NCBI GenBank assembly: GCA_946059305.1
Contig: CAMGMU010000011.1
Span: 1 to 42,667, forward strand
Length of the DNA: 42,667 nucleotides
Direction of reading: 5' to 3'
From: an uncultured Bacteroidales bacterium
GTDB taxonomy: Bacteria; Bacteroidota; Bacteroidia; Bacteroidales; Paludibacteraceae
The notes beneath the pieces are model-generated. The model worked only from the letters and a program-made list of their open reading frames with translations. It was not told where the DNA came from and searched no databases. A program made the position numbers and the translations under genes. Positions 15,442-23,244 of this stretch are shown one piece after another. Each line of letters begins with the position of its first letter. Position 1 is the stretch's first letter.

Positions 15442-16428
15442 TTAAACGTTTTGCTGGGTGATGAGTGCTGCGAGTCCGCGTATCTCATGCCACTCCTCGG
15501 GTTGGAGTTTGGCGCCCACTACTTCGCATATACGGCCCGCTGTGGTAGTAGCTATCTGTCCGCATTGATGGAGCGAGAGACCAGAGGCTAAACCAAAGAG
15601 AAAACCACCGGCATAATAATCTCCAGCCCCAGTGGAGTCAATACAATGAGTAGTGATTGCCGGCACGTGAATCGTCTCCTGATTCCGCTTGATTAGCGAG
15701 CCACGTTTGCCTATCTTCACGATTGCGATATCGCATTGCTCAGCAAACACGTTCAGGGCCTCTTCTGGGGCAAGATTGGTGTAAGCGAGCGCCTCATCCT
15801 CATTGGCAAACACAATATCTACATATTCGCGCACGAGATGCGTGATGAACTCCTTGTTTTCGTTGATGACATTAAAGGCAGCCAAATCCATCGACACACG
15901 ACAACCCACTTGCTTAGCCAAACGGCATGCATGCTCAATCATCAGATGGTCTTGTACCAGATAGCCCTCTATATGGAAAATATGGAATCCCTCAAACATC
16001 TCCGGGTGAAGGTCGGATACACGCACATCTGCCGAGGCACCTAAATAAGTACACATAGTGCGTTCACCATCGGGCGTAATCAACACGGAGCAGCAGCCTG
16101 ATTGCAAATCTGACGACAACAATTGAGGATGCGTGCCACATTTGAGCGTGTCTGCCAAAAAGAATGCACCTACCTCATCGTTGCCAATTTTCCCGATAAA
16201 AGTAGCATCGCCACCCAGCGAAGCTATTGCATTGATGGTGTTGGCAGCACTTCCTCCTGCAATCATGGACTTGCGCGCCGAAGCAAATCGCTGCTGAATA
16301 GAGAGGTACTGCTCATACGAGATGAGGTTCATACTGCCCTTGGAGAGGGCCAACTGATTGATATCCTCATCGCTCACAAAAACGAGGATATCGGTGAGGG
16401 CATTACCTAAGCCTACAATTTTTTTCAT
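15442..16428 (-). CDS. PfkB-family carbohydrate/nucleoside kinase (adenosine kinase-like)
   Basis: A 328-residue cytosolic kinase starting at MKKIVGLGNALTDIL; upstream in-frame codons are not family-like. The N-terminal PfkB motif is AGGSAANTINAIASLGG and the C-terminal signature DSTGAGDYYAGGFLFG contains the anion-hole GAGD with the catalytic Asp. GNALTDI at the start is the substrate-binding Asp region. The overall pattern is that of the Bacteroidetes adenosine kinase/ribokinase group, which phosphorylates adenosine or a sugar with ATP. Precise substrate cannot be read from motifs. It is the first gene of a probable operon with the phosphoesterase and comEC. Confidence 0.88.
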   Translation of the reverse strand: MKKIVGLGNALTDILVFVSDEDINQLALSKGSMNLISYEQYLSIQQRFASARKSMIAGGSAANTINAIASLGGDATFIGKIGNDEVGAFFLADTLKCGTHPQLLSSDLQSGCCSVLITPDGERTMCTYLGASADVRVSDLHPEMFEGFHIFHIEGYLVQDHLMIEHACRLAKQVGCRVSMDLAAFNVINENKEFITHLVREYVDIVFANEDEALAYTNLAPEEALNVFAEQCDIAIVKIGKRGSLIKRNQETIHVPAITTHCIDSTGAGDYYAGGFLFGLASGLSLHQCGQIATTTAGRICEVVGAKLQPEEWHEIRGLAALITQQNV

Positions 16429-16562
16429 TGGAGTAGAAATAAAATCTGGAGTGATATTGTGTACAAAATTACTAAAAAAAGCTGATGTATGCATACAAAA
16501 AAGGCCAAAAACACACAAAAACACACAAAAATACATTTTTTTGCATTTTTTTTTGATAAATA

Positions 16563-16594
16563 TTTGGTCATTTCAAAAAAAAGCAGTAATTTTG
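16563..16594 (+). promoter_or_regulatory. Promoter for tRNA-Asn
   Basis: TTTG at 16563-16566, 20 bases, TAATTTTG at 16587-16594, a full consensus match. Transcription starts about 45 bases before the mature tRNA. Confidence 0.75.
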
Positions 16595-16645
16595 CACCCC
16601 GGAATGAGAAACGAACCCTTTCTCAGTCTGGAAAAACAGAAAATT

Positions 16646-16719
16646 GCTTCCTTAGCTCAGTCGGTTAGAGCATCTGACTGTTAATCAGGGGGTCCAAGGT
16701 TCAAGTCCTTGAGGGAGCG
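16646..16719 (+). tRNA. tRNA-Asn (anticodon GTT)
   Basis: A full cloverleaf: acceptor GCTTCCT / AGGGAGC with one G-T pair, D-arm GCTC/GAGC, anticodon arm TCTGA/TCAGG with loop CTGTTAA (GTT at 16680-16682), T-arm CAAGG TTCAAGT CCTTG, discriminator G. CCA is not encoded. Single-gene transcript with promoter and terminator. Confidence 0.97.
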
Positions 16720-16723
16720 CGAA

Positions 16724-16748
16724 AGAGATCAGCAAATTGCTGGTCTCT
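16724..16748 (+). terminator. Terminator of tRNA-Asn
   Basis: A 10-bp stem AGAGATCAGC / GCTGGTCTCT (one G-T pair) with an AAATT loop, starting 4 bases after the tRNA. The T-run after it is weak. Confidence 0.65.
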
Positions 16749-16807
16749 TATCGTATTTGTAGGCTCGCACGGTTTTTGAGAAACCTCAACCTCCATTCTC
16801 CTCGATG

Positions 16808-16896
16808 CATTACTGCATCTAGCTTACATCTAGCTTACAGTGCACGTAAAAACAAGATAGATGTAAGCTAGATGTAAGCTAGATGAACGTGTAATG
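16808..16896. repeat. Long perfect inverted repeat downstream of the helicase gene
   Basis: Arms 16816-16838 and 16863-16885 are exact 23-base reverse complements, built of two copies of CATCTAGCTTA, with a 24-base spacer. CATTAC / GTAATG at 16808 and 16891 extend the stem after a small internal loop. It lies 14 bases beyond the stop of the helicase gene and about 90 after tRNA-Asn. No T-run follows on either strand. Confidence 0.85.
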
Positions 16897-16909
16897 AACG
16901 TAGGAAACA

Positions 16910-18274
16910 CTAATTTTGAAGGGAGTGTTTGTGCATTTTCTTGCCTGTGCGAGACGATTGCTTACCTTTTTTGAGCGTTGTTGCTTCCGGTTTTGGTTGC
17001 GTATTGCCGGAAGGAGTGGACTGATGCGATTTGTGTGAGTTCTTGTGCGATTTACTGCGCGGCTTCTTAACGCTTTTTTTCTTGCGCGGTTCGTAAGCCG
17101 GAGCCGGTTCAAAACCTTCAGGCAAGGGAAGTTTCTCTACTTCATACTCCAAGAAAGCTTCTATTCGTCCGAAATAATGTTGGTCTTTTTCGCTCACTAA
17201 CGTAATAGCCTCTCCCGACTTTCCCTGCGGCCCTTCTTCAGCATCGGCACTACCCGATCCTCCGCGAGCCGTACGCCCAATACGATGTACATAATCCTCG
17301 GCATCGTGGGGCACATCATAGTTGATAACAAGCGGAATATCATCCACATCGATACCTCGTGCAACGATATCTGTAGCCACCAGCAAATCAATTTTCCCAT
17401 TTCGGAAATTGAGCATCACCTCCTCGCGCTCGGACTGTTCCAAATCGGAATGCATGGCTCGCACCTCCAAGCCCAAATGCCGGAGTTCGCGCCAAAGCTC
17501 CTTCACGGTGGATTTTCTGCCTGCAAAGAGAATCACCTTATTGAGCTTACGAGCAAGCAAAATATGCTTCAATAACATCGTTTTCTGCGCTTCGTAACAT
17601 ACGTAAGCCATCTGATGGATGGTCTCTGGCGGCCGACTGATTGCAATATTTACCTCCGCAGGTTGGTGCATAAACGAGTAAGCAAGCTTGCGCAGCTCCT
17701 TAGGCATAGTCGCAGAAAAAAGGATGGTTTGCCGCTCCTTAGGCAGGCGTTTTACGATATCCATGATATCCTCAAAGAAGCCCATATCGAGCATGCGGTC
17801 GGCTTCATCGAGGACGAAATAACGCACACCCGAAAGGTCCACATCAGAGAGATTGAGATGGGATAGCAACCGACCGGGAGTAGCAACTACCACATCCGCT
17901 CCTTGCTTCAGTCCACGCGTCTGCTGTGCCCATGCGCTACCATCGTTGCCTCCATATACTGCCACAGAAGAAAATGGGGCATAATATGAAAAACCTTCCA
18001 TTTGCTGATCTATCTGCTGTGCCAACTCGCGCGTTGGAGCCATGATGATGGCGTTCACTTTATGCGGGTCATGATTATCCGTGAGAAGGTTGTTCAAGAG
18101 GGGAAGGATATAGGCAGCCGTTTTGCCTGTACCCGTTTGCGCACAAGCAATCACATCGCGCCCTTCCAAAATCACAGGAATAGTAGTTGCTTGAACCGGG
18201 GTACACTCTTCGAAGTGCATATCCCATAGTGCGTCAAGAATCTCGTCTGAAAGCGGTAATTCGTCAAAGTACAT
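16910..18274 (-). CDS. DEAD-box ATP-dependent RNA helicase, RhlE-like
   Basis: A 454-residue helicase that unwinds RNA using ATP, probably in ribosome assembly or mRNA turnover. Motifs in order: Q motif (ECTPVQATTIP, 23-33), motif I AQTGTGKT (45-52), Ia PTRELAQQ, Ib TPGR, motif II VLDEADRMLDMGF, motif III SAT, then VATDIVARGIDVDDI (V) and HRIGRTARGG (VI). After the core (to about 375) comes a basic, Lys/Ser/His-rich, low-complexity tail (KKKSVKKPRSKSHK onward), likely RNA-binding. It is probably the last gene of an operon with thioredoxin, antiporter and epimerase, as no promoter is seen in the 66-base gap upstream. Confidence 0.95.
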   Translation of the reverse strand: MYFDELPLSDEILDALWDMHFEECTPVQATTIPVILEGRDVIACAQTGTGKTAAYILPLLNNLLTDNHDPHKVNAIIMAPTRELAQQIDQQMEGFSYYAPFSSVAVYGGNDGSAWAQQTRGLKQGADVVVATPGRLLSHLNLSDVDLSGVRYFVLDEADRMLDMGFFEDIMDIVKRLPKERQTILFSATMPKELRKLAYSFMHQPAEVNIAISRPPETIHQMAYVCYEAQKTMLLKHILLARKLNKVILFAGRKSTVKELWRELRHLGLEVRAMHSDLEQSEREEVMLNFRNGKIDLLVATDIVARGIDVDDIPLVINYDVPHDAEDYVHRIGRTARGGSGSADAEEGPQGKSGEAITLVSEKDQHYFGRIEAFLEYEVEKLPLPEGFEPAPAYEPRKKKSVKKPRSKSHKNSHKSHQSTPSGNTQPKPEATTLKKGKQSSRTGKKMHKHSLQN

Positions 18275-18284
18275 ATTGTTTGAG

Positions 18285-18313
18285 GTGGGTTCTAAAAATT
18301 CCCACTTAAGAAA
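18285..18313. repeat. Dispersed 29-bp palindromic repeat, copy B
   Basis: Identical over 29 bases to 8542-8570. It lies 10 bases upstream of the helicase start codon in the epimerase-helicase gap, so the hairpin would form in the message near the helicase ribosome-binding region. Confidence 0.75.
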
Positions 18314-18340
18314 AATTATTCATTATTGGGATTTTGTTTC

Positions 18341-19870
18341 TTATTTAGTTTGCTCCCAGCCATCAAAGATACTGCTTCCGTACTGATTATTCTCGTTTGG
18401 CTCGTGAAGCGGAGCCCATATTTGAGCAAAGAAAGGATTGGATTTAGCCACTTCATCCCAATGCCAGGGCCTTTCATTTGGATCACCTTTGTAAGGCCAT
18501 GGCATATCGGATGGTGCCCAATGACCGCCAAGCAGAATCAACCTCGGGCTGGCCATGAACTCCTCGCCATTGGCTGCCTGCCAACGCAATTGCGTATCCC
18601 AATCGCCTTTGACCATCGAGGGGGAGAGACATTTGCCACCGCGGAAAGCCGCAGCCTTTTGCATATCTTCGATAGTGAACTCCTCCATCGGCTTCGTTTC
18701 ATCATAACCATGGTCGAGCAAACGCACTTCGCGTGAGGGCTCAGTCAAGTCCATCTTGCTCCACTTGGGGATAGCGCGATACTGCTCCAGACTTCCGTAA
18801 TAAGCGCTAATCCGCAACTGTTTGTTATGACGAATCCACCATTGTGTGCCGTGTTCCTTGCTATACGCCATCATGCGCATGGCCAGTTTGATACAATGCG
18901 GAAAGAATTTGGCTATGCGCGTTTTGGCCGCAAAACGTATCGCTCCCGGAAGGGAGGGTGAAGACGCCATCTGGCGGAAATAATCCTCTATCGGCACATT
19001 GGCGCGGAAAGGCACCAGACGGTCGAGCTCATCGCCATCGGCATACCACATACCATGGAAATTGCGGGTCGTAAACCATTTCGAATCGAAAATCTTCTCC
19101 GGTCTCGGGCATCCTATAGCTTCAAGCAGCAAGCATTCGAACTTATAATTGGAAATGCGATATTGGTCGCCCGAACCGATATTGTAATATCTATTCCAAA
19201 AAGCATCGGGCACTGTAGGGCGACAAACACCCTCCAGCAGTCGTCCGGAATCTTCTACGGTAGCCCACTCAAGCACACCGCGGATGGGCACGTGAAACAT
19301 AATCGGGTCGTAGTTTTTGAGAATAGCCGGATAGAGTATGCCTGATTGGCGAAGTGACACCCAACACTTAATGCCAGAGTTGGTGATGATACGTTCAGCC
19401 TGCGCTTTTGTAAGGCCGTAATGATCGTAAGCGCTAATACAGATAGGGTCGCCTGCTCTTCCCCAATGGAGCGGTTCGCGGCGGTCGCCCATTTGAGCGA
19501 CACTACCTACATACACCACTTTCGGTTGGTGCTCTTGCTCCAAAACAGCTTTTACGAGATACTCTGCTGCCGTTATATTCGTCTTGCGCGTAGCTGCCGG
19601 ACGATAATCCGCCTGCGGCGAAACCATTCCGCCTACATGAAGAACAATATCCGATCCGATTACACCTTTCAGTATATCTTCATATCGCGTAAGGTCGCCC
19701 CATATCACTTCAATATCCTGCATCAGAGGACTGAGTTTACGGATATTCTTCTCACTCTTGCGCGCGAGCACGCGAATAGTATAGTTGTCTTTATGGGCGA
19801 GCAACTCTTGAAGTCCGGCCCAACCCATCGTACCGGTTGCGCCGGTAAGAAAAACGGTTGTCTTAGTCAT
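18341..19870 (-). CDS. NAD-dependent epimerase/dehydratase-like protein with long C-terminal extension
   Basis: A 509-residue protein. Residues 1-310 are an extended short-chain dehydrogenase: the NAD(P)-binding GATGTMGWAG motif near residue 10, then VLHVGG, VVYVGSVAQMGD and the catalytic YGLTKAQAE (YxxxK), preceded by Ser/Asp-containing SAYDH. Residues ~310-509 are a Trp- and Lys-rich domain without a family I recognise (GTQWWIRHNKQLRISAYYG; GGHWAPSDMPWPYKGD). Typical epimerases have ~310-340 residues, so the extension is notable. Substrate unknown; a sugar-nucleotide or steroid/lipid-type dehydrogenase is possible. Its start overlaps the end of the antiporter gene by 8 bases, indicating translational coupling. 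Confidence 0.8.
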   Translation of the reverse strand: MTKTTVFLTGATGTMGWAGLQELLAHKDNYTIRVLARKSEKNIRKLSPLMQDIEVIWGDLTRYEDILKGVIGSDIVLHVGGMVSPQADYRPAATRKTNITAAEYLVKAVLEQEHQPKVVYVGSVAQMGDRREPLHWGRAGDPICISAYDHYGLTKAQAERIITNSGIKCWVSLRQSGILYPAILKNYDPIMFHVPIRGVLEWATVEDSGRLLEGVCRPTVPDAFWNRYYNIGSGDQYRISNYKFECLLLEAIGCPRPEKIFDSKWFTTRNFHGMWYADGDELDRLVPFRANVPIEDYFRQMASSPSLPGAIRFAAKTRIAKFFPHCIKLAMRMMAYSKEHGTQWWIRHNKQLRISAYYGSLEQYRAIPKWSKMDLTEPSREVRLLDHGYDETKPMEEFTIEDMQKAAAFRGGKCLSPSMVKGDWDTQLRWQAANGEEFMASPRLILLGGHWAPSDMPWPYKGDPNERPWHWDEVAKSNPFFAQIWAPLHEPNENNQYGSSIFDGWEQTK

Positions 19871-21476
19871 TATCTTGCTTTTTATTGTTTTCGTTGTTGA
19901 TTTCTTTCGTATGAGAGTTTTGTAAATCTTCCCCCGCTGGTCGCCTATGTGCTCGTTCGCTCAAGAACGTAATCGGATGTTCAATGAACTGCAACTCCCA
20001 AATCTTAGCTTCCTCTTGGCGAATGAGGGCCGACCGGTCTTCGGAAATGAGCAAAAGGTAGTCGTTGAGCTCAATAAGGGTGTTTCCCTTGGGCACGATA
20101 TAGCGATCACCACGGCGAATAAGCATAATGCGCGCCCCCACAGGCAAGGAGAGGTCCTTGAGATGTTTTCCACTGCCAGTCATCTGCTCCGTTACCTGCA
20201 TCTCTACGGCCTGATCAAGTATCTCTTCAGGCAGGTCAATATCAAAATGAGTGGGATCAATAGACACTACTGGTGGCAGGTCCAACCGTAGTTTACGCGC
20301 CACCCACTCCAGCGTGGCACCCTGCAAGAGGAGCGAGATGAGAGTACAGAAAAATGCTATGTGGAAAAGAAATGAAGCATTCGGTACGTTGGCAGCAAAG
20401 CATTGGATACCCAAAATTATCGGCACCGCCCCTTTGAGCCCAACCCATGAGAGGAAAACTTTGTCGTGCCAATCATATTGCTTAAACGGCCACATCGATA
20501 GAAATACAGCTGCAGGGCGCGCAATGAAAATCATGACTACACTTACAATCACCCCTGGAATAATTGCCTCTTTCATGTTATGGGGCGTAATGAGCAGACC
20601 AAGGATTAGGAACATCGATAGTTGGCAGAGCCAACTCATACCATCGAAGAACTTAAGGGAATGGCGTTTATGCGCGAACTTGCTATTGCCTATTACCAAA
20701 CCACCCACATACACGGCCAGAAAACTATTGCCGCCAATAAAGAACGTAGCGCTGAAAATAAAGATGCAGGCAGTAAGAATAAGGAGCGGATAGAGACTTT
20801 CATTACTCAACCGCACCTTGCGCATCAAGAAGATGATGAATTTGCCAAACAGAAAACCCACCGCCAAACCCGCTATTATCTGCCATACTATCGTCAGCCC
20901 GATGTACCACCAAGTGAGGCCCTCTTGCGCGTTTACAAGGCCAATGAGAGTGGTAGTAAGGATATACGCCATAGGGTCGTTAGAGCCCGATTCGAGCTCG
21001 AGTATCGGCTTTAGATGATGCTTGAGGGAAATTCCTTTAGTGCGAAGAATAGAGAATACCGAAGCGGCATCAGTAGATGACATGGTAGCAGCCATCAAAA
21101 GCGCACCGGCCAACGATATCTCTTGACTTACATGCAACCAACGAAGAATAAAATATATGAGCAAACCGGCTGTCAAACAAGTAATCAACACACCGATTAG
21201 CGCCAATGTTACGCCTTCGCTCACCACTGGCTTGATATCCTTAAACTTTGTACTCAATCCACCTTGAAACAAAATCACGCATAAGGCTACCGTACTGAAC
21301 GCCTGCGCAAGGCGTACGTTTTCGAATTGAATACCCAACCCATCTTCGCCAAACACCATTCCCACAACCAGAAACAGCAAGAGGGCCGGCACACCGAGCT
21401 TACTGCTCAATTTGTCGGTAAAGATACTCGCAAAAAACAGGAGTGATATAACGAGAAGAAATAACTCTACTGCCAT
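19863..21476 (-). CDS. K+/H+ (CPA1) antiporter, NhaP2/CvrA-like, with RCK_C domain
   Basis: A 537-residue inner-membrane protein. About 12 helices (residues 1-395) carry the CPA1 features MAATMSSTDAASVFSIL and ELESGSNDPMAYILTT, the latter with the conserved Asn-Asp ion-exchange site, and GLKGAVPIILGIQ. A cytosolic TrkA-C/RCK_C domain (about 400-500; GSGKHLKDLSLPVGARIMLI) and a polar tail (rich in Asn, Lys, Glu) follow. This layout is that of NhaP2/CvrA, which expel K+ in exchange for protons and so act in ion and volume balance. It lies 18 bases after the thioredoxin gene. Confidence 0.9.
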   Translation of the reverse strand: MAVELFLLVISLLFFASIFTDKLSSKLGVPALLLFLVVGMVFGEDGLGIQFENVRLAQAFSTVALCVILFQGGLSTKFKDIKPVVSEGVTLALIGVLITCLTAGLLIYFILRWLHVSQEISLAGALLMAATMSSTDAASVFSILRTKGISLKHHLKPILELESGSNDPMAYILTTTLIGLVNAQEGLTWWYIGLTIVWQIIAGLAVGFLFGKFIIFLMRKVRLSNESLYPLLILTACIFIFSATFFIGGNSFLAVYVGGLVIGNSKFAHKRHSLKFFDGMSWLCQLSMFLILGLLITPHNMKEAIIPGVIVSVVMIFIARPAAVFLSMWPFKQYDWHDKVFLSWVGLKGAVPIILGIQCFAANVPNASFLFHIAFFCTLISLLLQGATLEWVARKLRLDLPPVVSIDPTHFDIDLPEEILDQAVEMQVTEQMTGSGKHLKDLSLPVGARIMLIRRGDRYIVPKGNTLIELNDYLLLISEDRSALIRQEEAKIWELQFIEHPITFLSERAHRRPAGEDLQNSHTKEINNENNKKQDND

Positions 21477-21494
21477 AGAACGACGTGCGTTGGT

Positions 21495-22016
21495 TTATTT
21501 GCTGCCCTGCTTGCTGCAGCCTTGTTTAGCACCGCACGACCCTGAGCAGCCTTGCTTCGTGCAACCTTCTGAAATTACCGCTTCTTCTGAACAGGGATTT
21601 TTCTTTTTCAGCACTTGGAAAATAGCTTGCTCGAGCGTCTGCTTGGGCATCAAGCCTTGAATCATCTGCGGACGACCATTCACTGGAATCAACAAGATGC
21701 TCGGAATAGAACGAATACCAAAGATATACGCCAATTCGCGCTCTTTATCGGTATCCACCTTATAGAAAATCACCTCTCCGCAATAGTCTTCCGCCAGCTC
21801 TTCCATGATGGGAGCCAGCCGTTTGCAGGGACCGCACCAGGTAGCATAAAAATCAATTACGCATGGTACATCGCCCTTATAATGCCACACCGAATCCACG
21901 GTATAATCTACAATCAGCCGCTTGAAGTCTTCAGTCGTGAGATAGCGCACCTCTTCGGCACGCAAAAGGGAACAAGAAAGGGCCAAAAACAGCAATATTA
22001 AGGATTTTTTACGCAT
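21495..22016 (-). CDS. Exported thioredoxin-family protein with Cys-rich tail
   Basis: A 173-residue protein with a signal peptide (MRKKSLILLFLALSCSLLRA). The thioredoxin fold carries FYATWCGPCKRLAP (active-site WCGPC) and the cis-Pro loop RSIPSILLI. The last ~33 residues form an extra tail with five or so cysteines in CxxxGC-type spacing (EGCTKQGCSGSCG, then AKQGCSKQGSK), absent from ordinary thioredoxins (~105 residues). After export the domain would reduce or exchange disulfides in the periplasm; the tail might bind metal or form extra disulfides. First gene of the operon with antiporter, epimerase and helicase. Confidence 0.88.
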   Translation of the reverse strand: MRKKSLILLFLALSCSLLRAEEVRYLTTEDFKRLIVDYTVDSVWHYKGDVPCVIDFYATWCGPCKRLAPIMEELAEDYCGEVIFYKVDTDKERELAYIFGIRSIPSILLIPVNGRPQMIQGLMPKQTLEQAIFQVLKKKNPCSEEAVISEGCTKQGCSGSCGAKQGCSKQGSK

Positions 22017-22055
22017 ATATAGATTCTTTTTTTAATTTTTTTTTGTTTTTGGGTG

Positions 22056-22086
22056 CAAAATTACGAAAAAAATAGTAATTTTGCAA
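22056..22086 (-). promoter_or_regulatory. Promoter of the thioredoxin-helicase operon
   Basis: On the reverse strand: TTG (22086-22084), 20 bases, TAATTTTG (22063-22056). Its -33 element lies immediately past the aroB -7 box, so the two divergent promoters overlap. The -7 boxes form a perfect 11-bp inverted repeat. Confidence 0.7.
22076..22083 (+). promoter_or_regulatory. -7 box for aroB, within a palindrome with the divergent promoter
   Basis: TAATTTTG about 30 bases before the aroB ATG at 22114. TGCAAAATTAC (22055-22065) and GTAATTTTGCA (22075-22085) are exact reverse complements. The nearest TTTTG upstream is about 24 bases away, a little long. Confidence 0.55.
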
Positions 22087-22113
22087 GCAAAATTGCAAAA
22101 ACCACCCAATAAA

Positions 22114-23175
22114 ATGATAATTACCTCCGATATTGACCTCGCTTTACGCGAACAAACGGCGTTAGTAGCCCCAAATCAGGTGTTTATCCTCGTAGATACC
22201 AACACCCGTCAGCATTGCCTCCCCATCATCGAGCAGACGCTCACTATTCCAAACGAACATATATGCTGCATACCAGCAGGTGAGGAACACAAAACACTGC
22301 AAACGATTGAGCTTATTTGGCAATTTCTCATCTCCCAAGGGGCTACTCGAAAGTCGCTTCTCATCAACCTCGGAGGCGGTGTGCTCACCGATATGGGCGG
22401 TTTTGCAGCTGCCACCTATATGCGCGGGATGCCGTTTCTAAATATCCCCACCACGCTCCTTGGCATGGTGGACGCTGCGGCCGGCGGTAAGACCGGTTTT
22501 GATTATCAGGGGCTGAAGAATCAGATTGGACTCTTTCGAACGCCTAAAGAAACAATTATCTATACGGCTTTTCTACAAACGCTCGATCCGCACCAAGTCC
22601 TTAGCGGTTTTGGCGAGATGATCAAGCATGCACTCATCTCCTCTCCCCTCGAATTGGCGGCCATCTCCGCCTTTGATATCGAACAGTTTATAAACCATCC
22701 GTCAAGCGAATGCGTGGAAGAAGCGCAAGAACTCATCAGCCGCAGCATTGATATCAAAAATTATATCGTAGAATCCGATCCTGAAGAAATGGGCATGCGC
22801 CAAACGCTCAATTTTGGTCATACGATAGGACATGCGTTGGAAGCCTACGCGCTGCAAAAAGGACAACCCCTACTCCATGGTTATGCGGTTATTTATGGCT
22901 TGATTGCTGAACTCTATCTAAGCCATATAAAGCTCGGTTTTCCTGAGCGCGACCTGCAGCAAGTAATCCACTTGATGAAGCAATATTATGGCAAATATAC
23001 CTGCCCCTGCAAGTCATACGACGAACTCATCACAATCATGCAGCATGATAAGAAAAATACATCTCAACAGGAAATTACGTTCACACTCCTGCGCACAGTG
23101 GGCAATTATCGGTTGGGCTGCGTTTGTACACCAGAGGAAATAAAAGAAGCACTTGACGCTCTATTCAATTGCTAA
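22114..23175 (+). CDS. aroB: 3-dehydroquinate synthase
   Basis: A 353-residue cytosolic enzyme that converts DAHP to 3-dehydroquinate, the second step of the shikimate pathway, with NAD and a divalent metal (Zn or Co). The start at 22114 (MIITSDIDL) follows the -7 box by 30 bases. Visible motifs: NLGGGVLTDMGGFAAATYMRG (NAD-binding), FLNIPTTLLGMVDAAAGGKTG, the metal-ligand regions FGEMIKHALI and NFGHTIGHALE. Length is normal. It is a single-gene unit, divergent from the thioredoxin operon and convergent with the regulator gene, with a degenerate copy of the dispersed palindrome just after its stop. Confidence 0.95.
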   Translation: MIITSDIDLALREQTALVAPNQVFILVDTNTRQHCLPIIEQTLTIPNEHICCIPAGEEHKTLQTIELIWQFLISQGATRKSLLINLGGGVLTDMGGFAAATYMRGMPFLNIPTTLLGMVDAAAGGKTGFDYQGLKNQIGLFRTPKETIIYTAFLQTLDPHQVLSGFGEMIKHALISSPLELAAISAFDIEQFINHPSSECVEEAQELISRSIDIKNYIVESDPEEMGMRQTLNFGHTIGHALEAYALQKGQPLLHGYAVIYGLIAELYLSHIKLGFPERDLQQVIHLMKQYYGKYTCPCKSYDELITIMQHDKKNTSQQEITFTLLRTVGNYRLGCVCTPEEIKEALDALFNC

Positions 23176-23201
23176 GAAAAATTTGTATTCAATCACTTAA
23201 A

Positions 23202-23226
23202 GTGGTTTCTTAAAATCCCCACCTTA
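23202..23226. repeat. Degenerate copy C of the dispersed palindrome
   Basis: GTGGTTTCTTAAAATCCCCACC can form the same kind of hairpin as copies A and B, with several changes. It lies between convergent aroB and the response regulator and may serve as a transcription end for both. Confidence 0.45.
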
Positions 23227-23244
23227 GGCGTATTTATAAAACCA

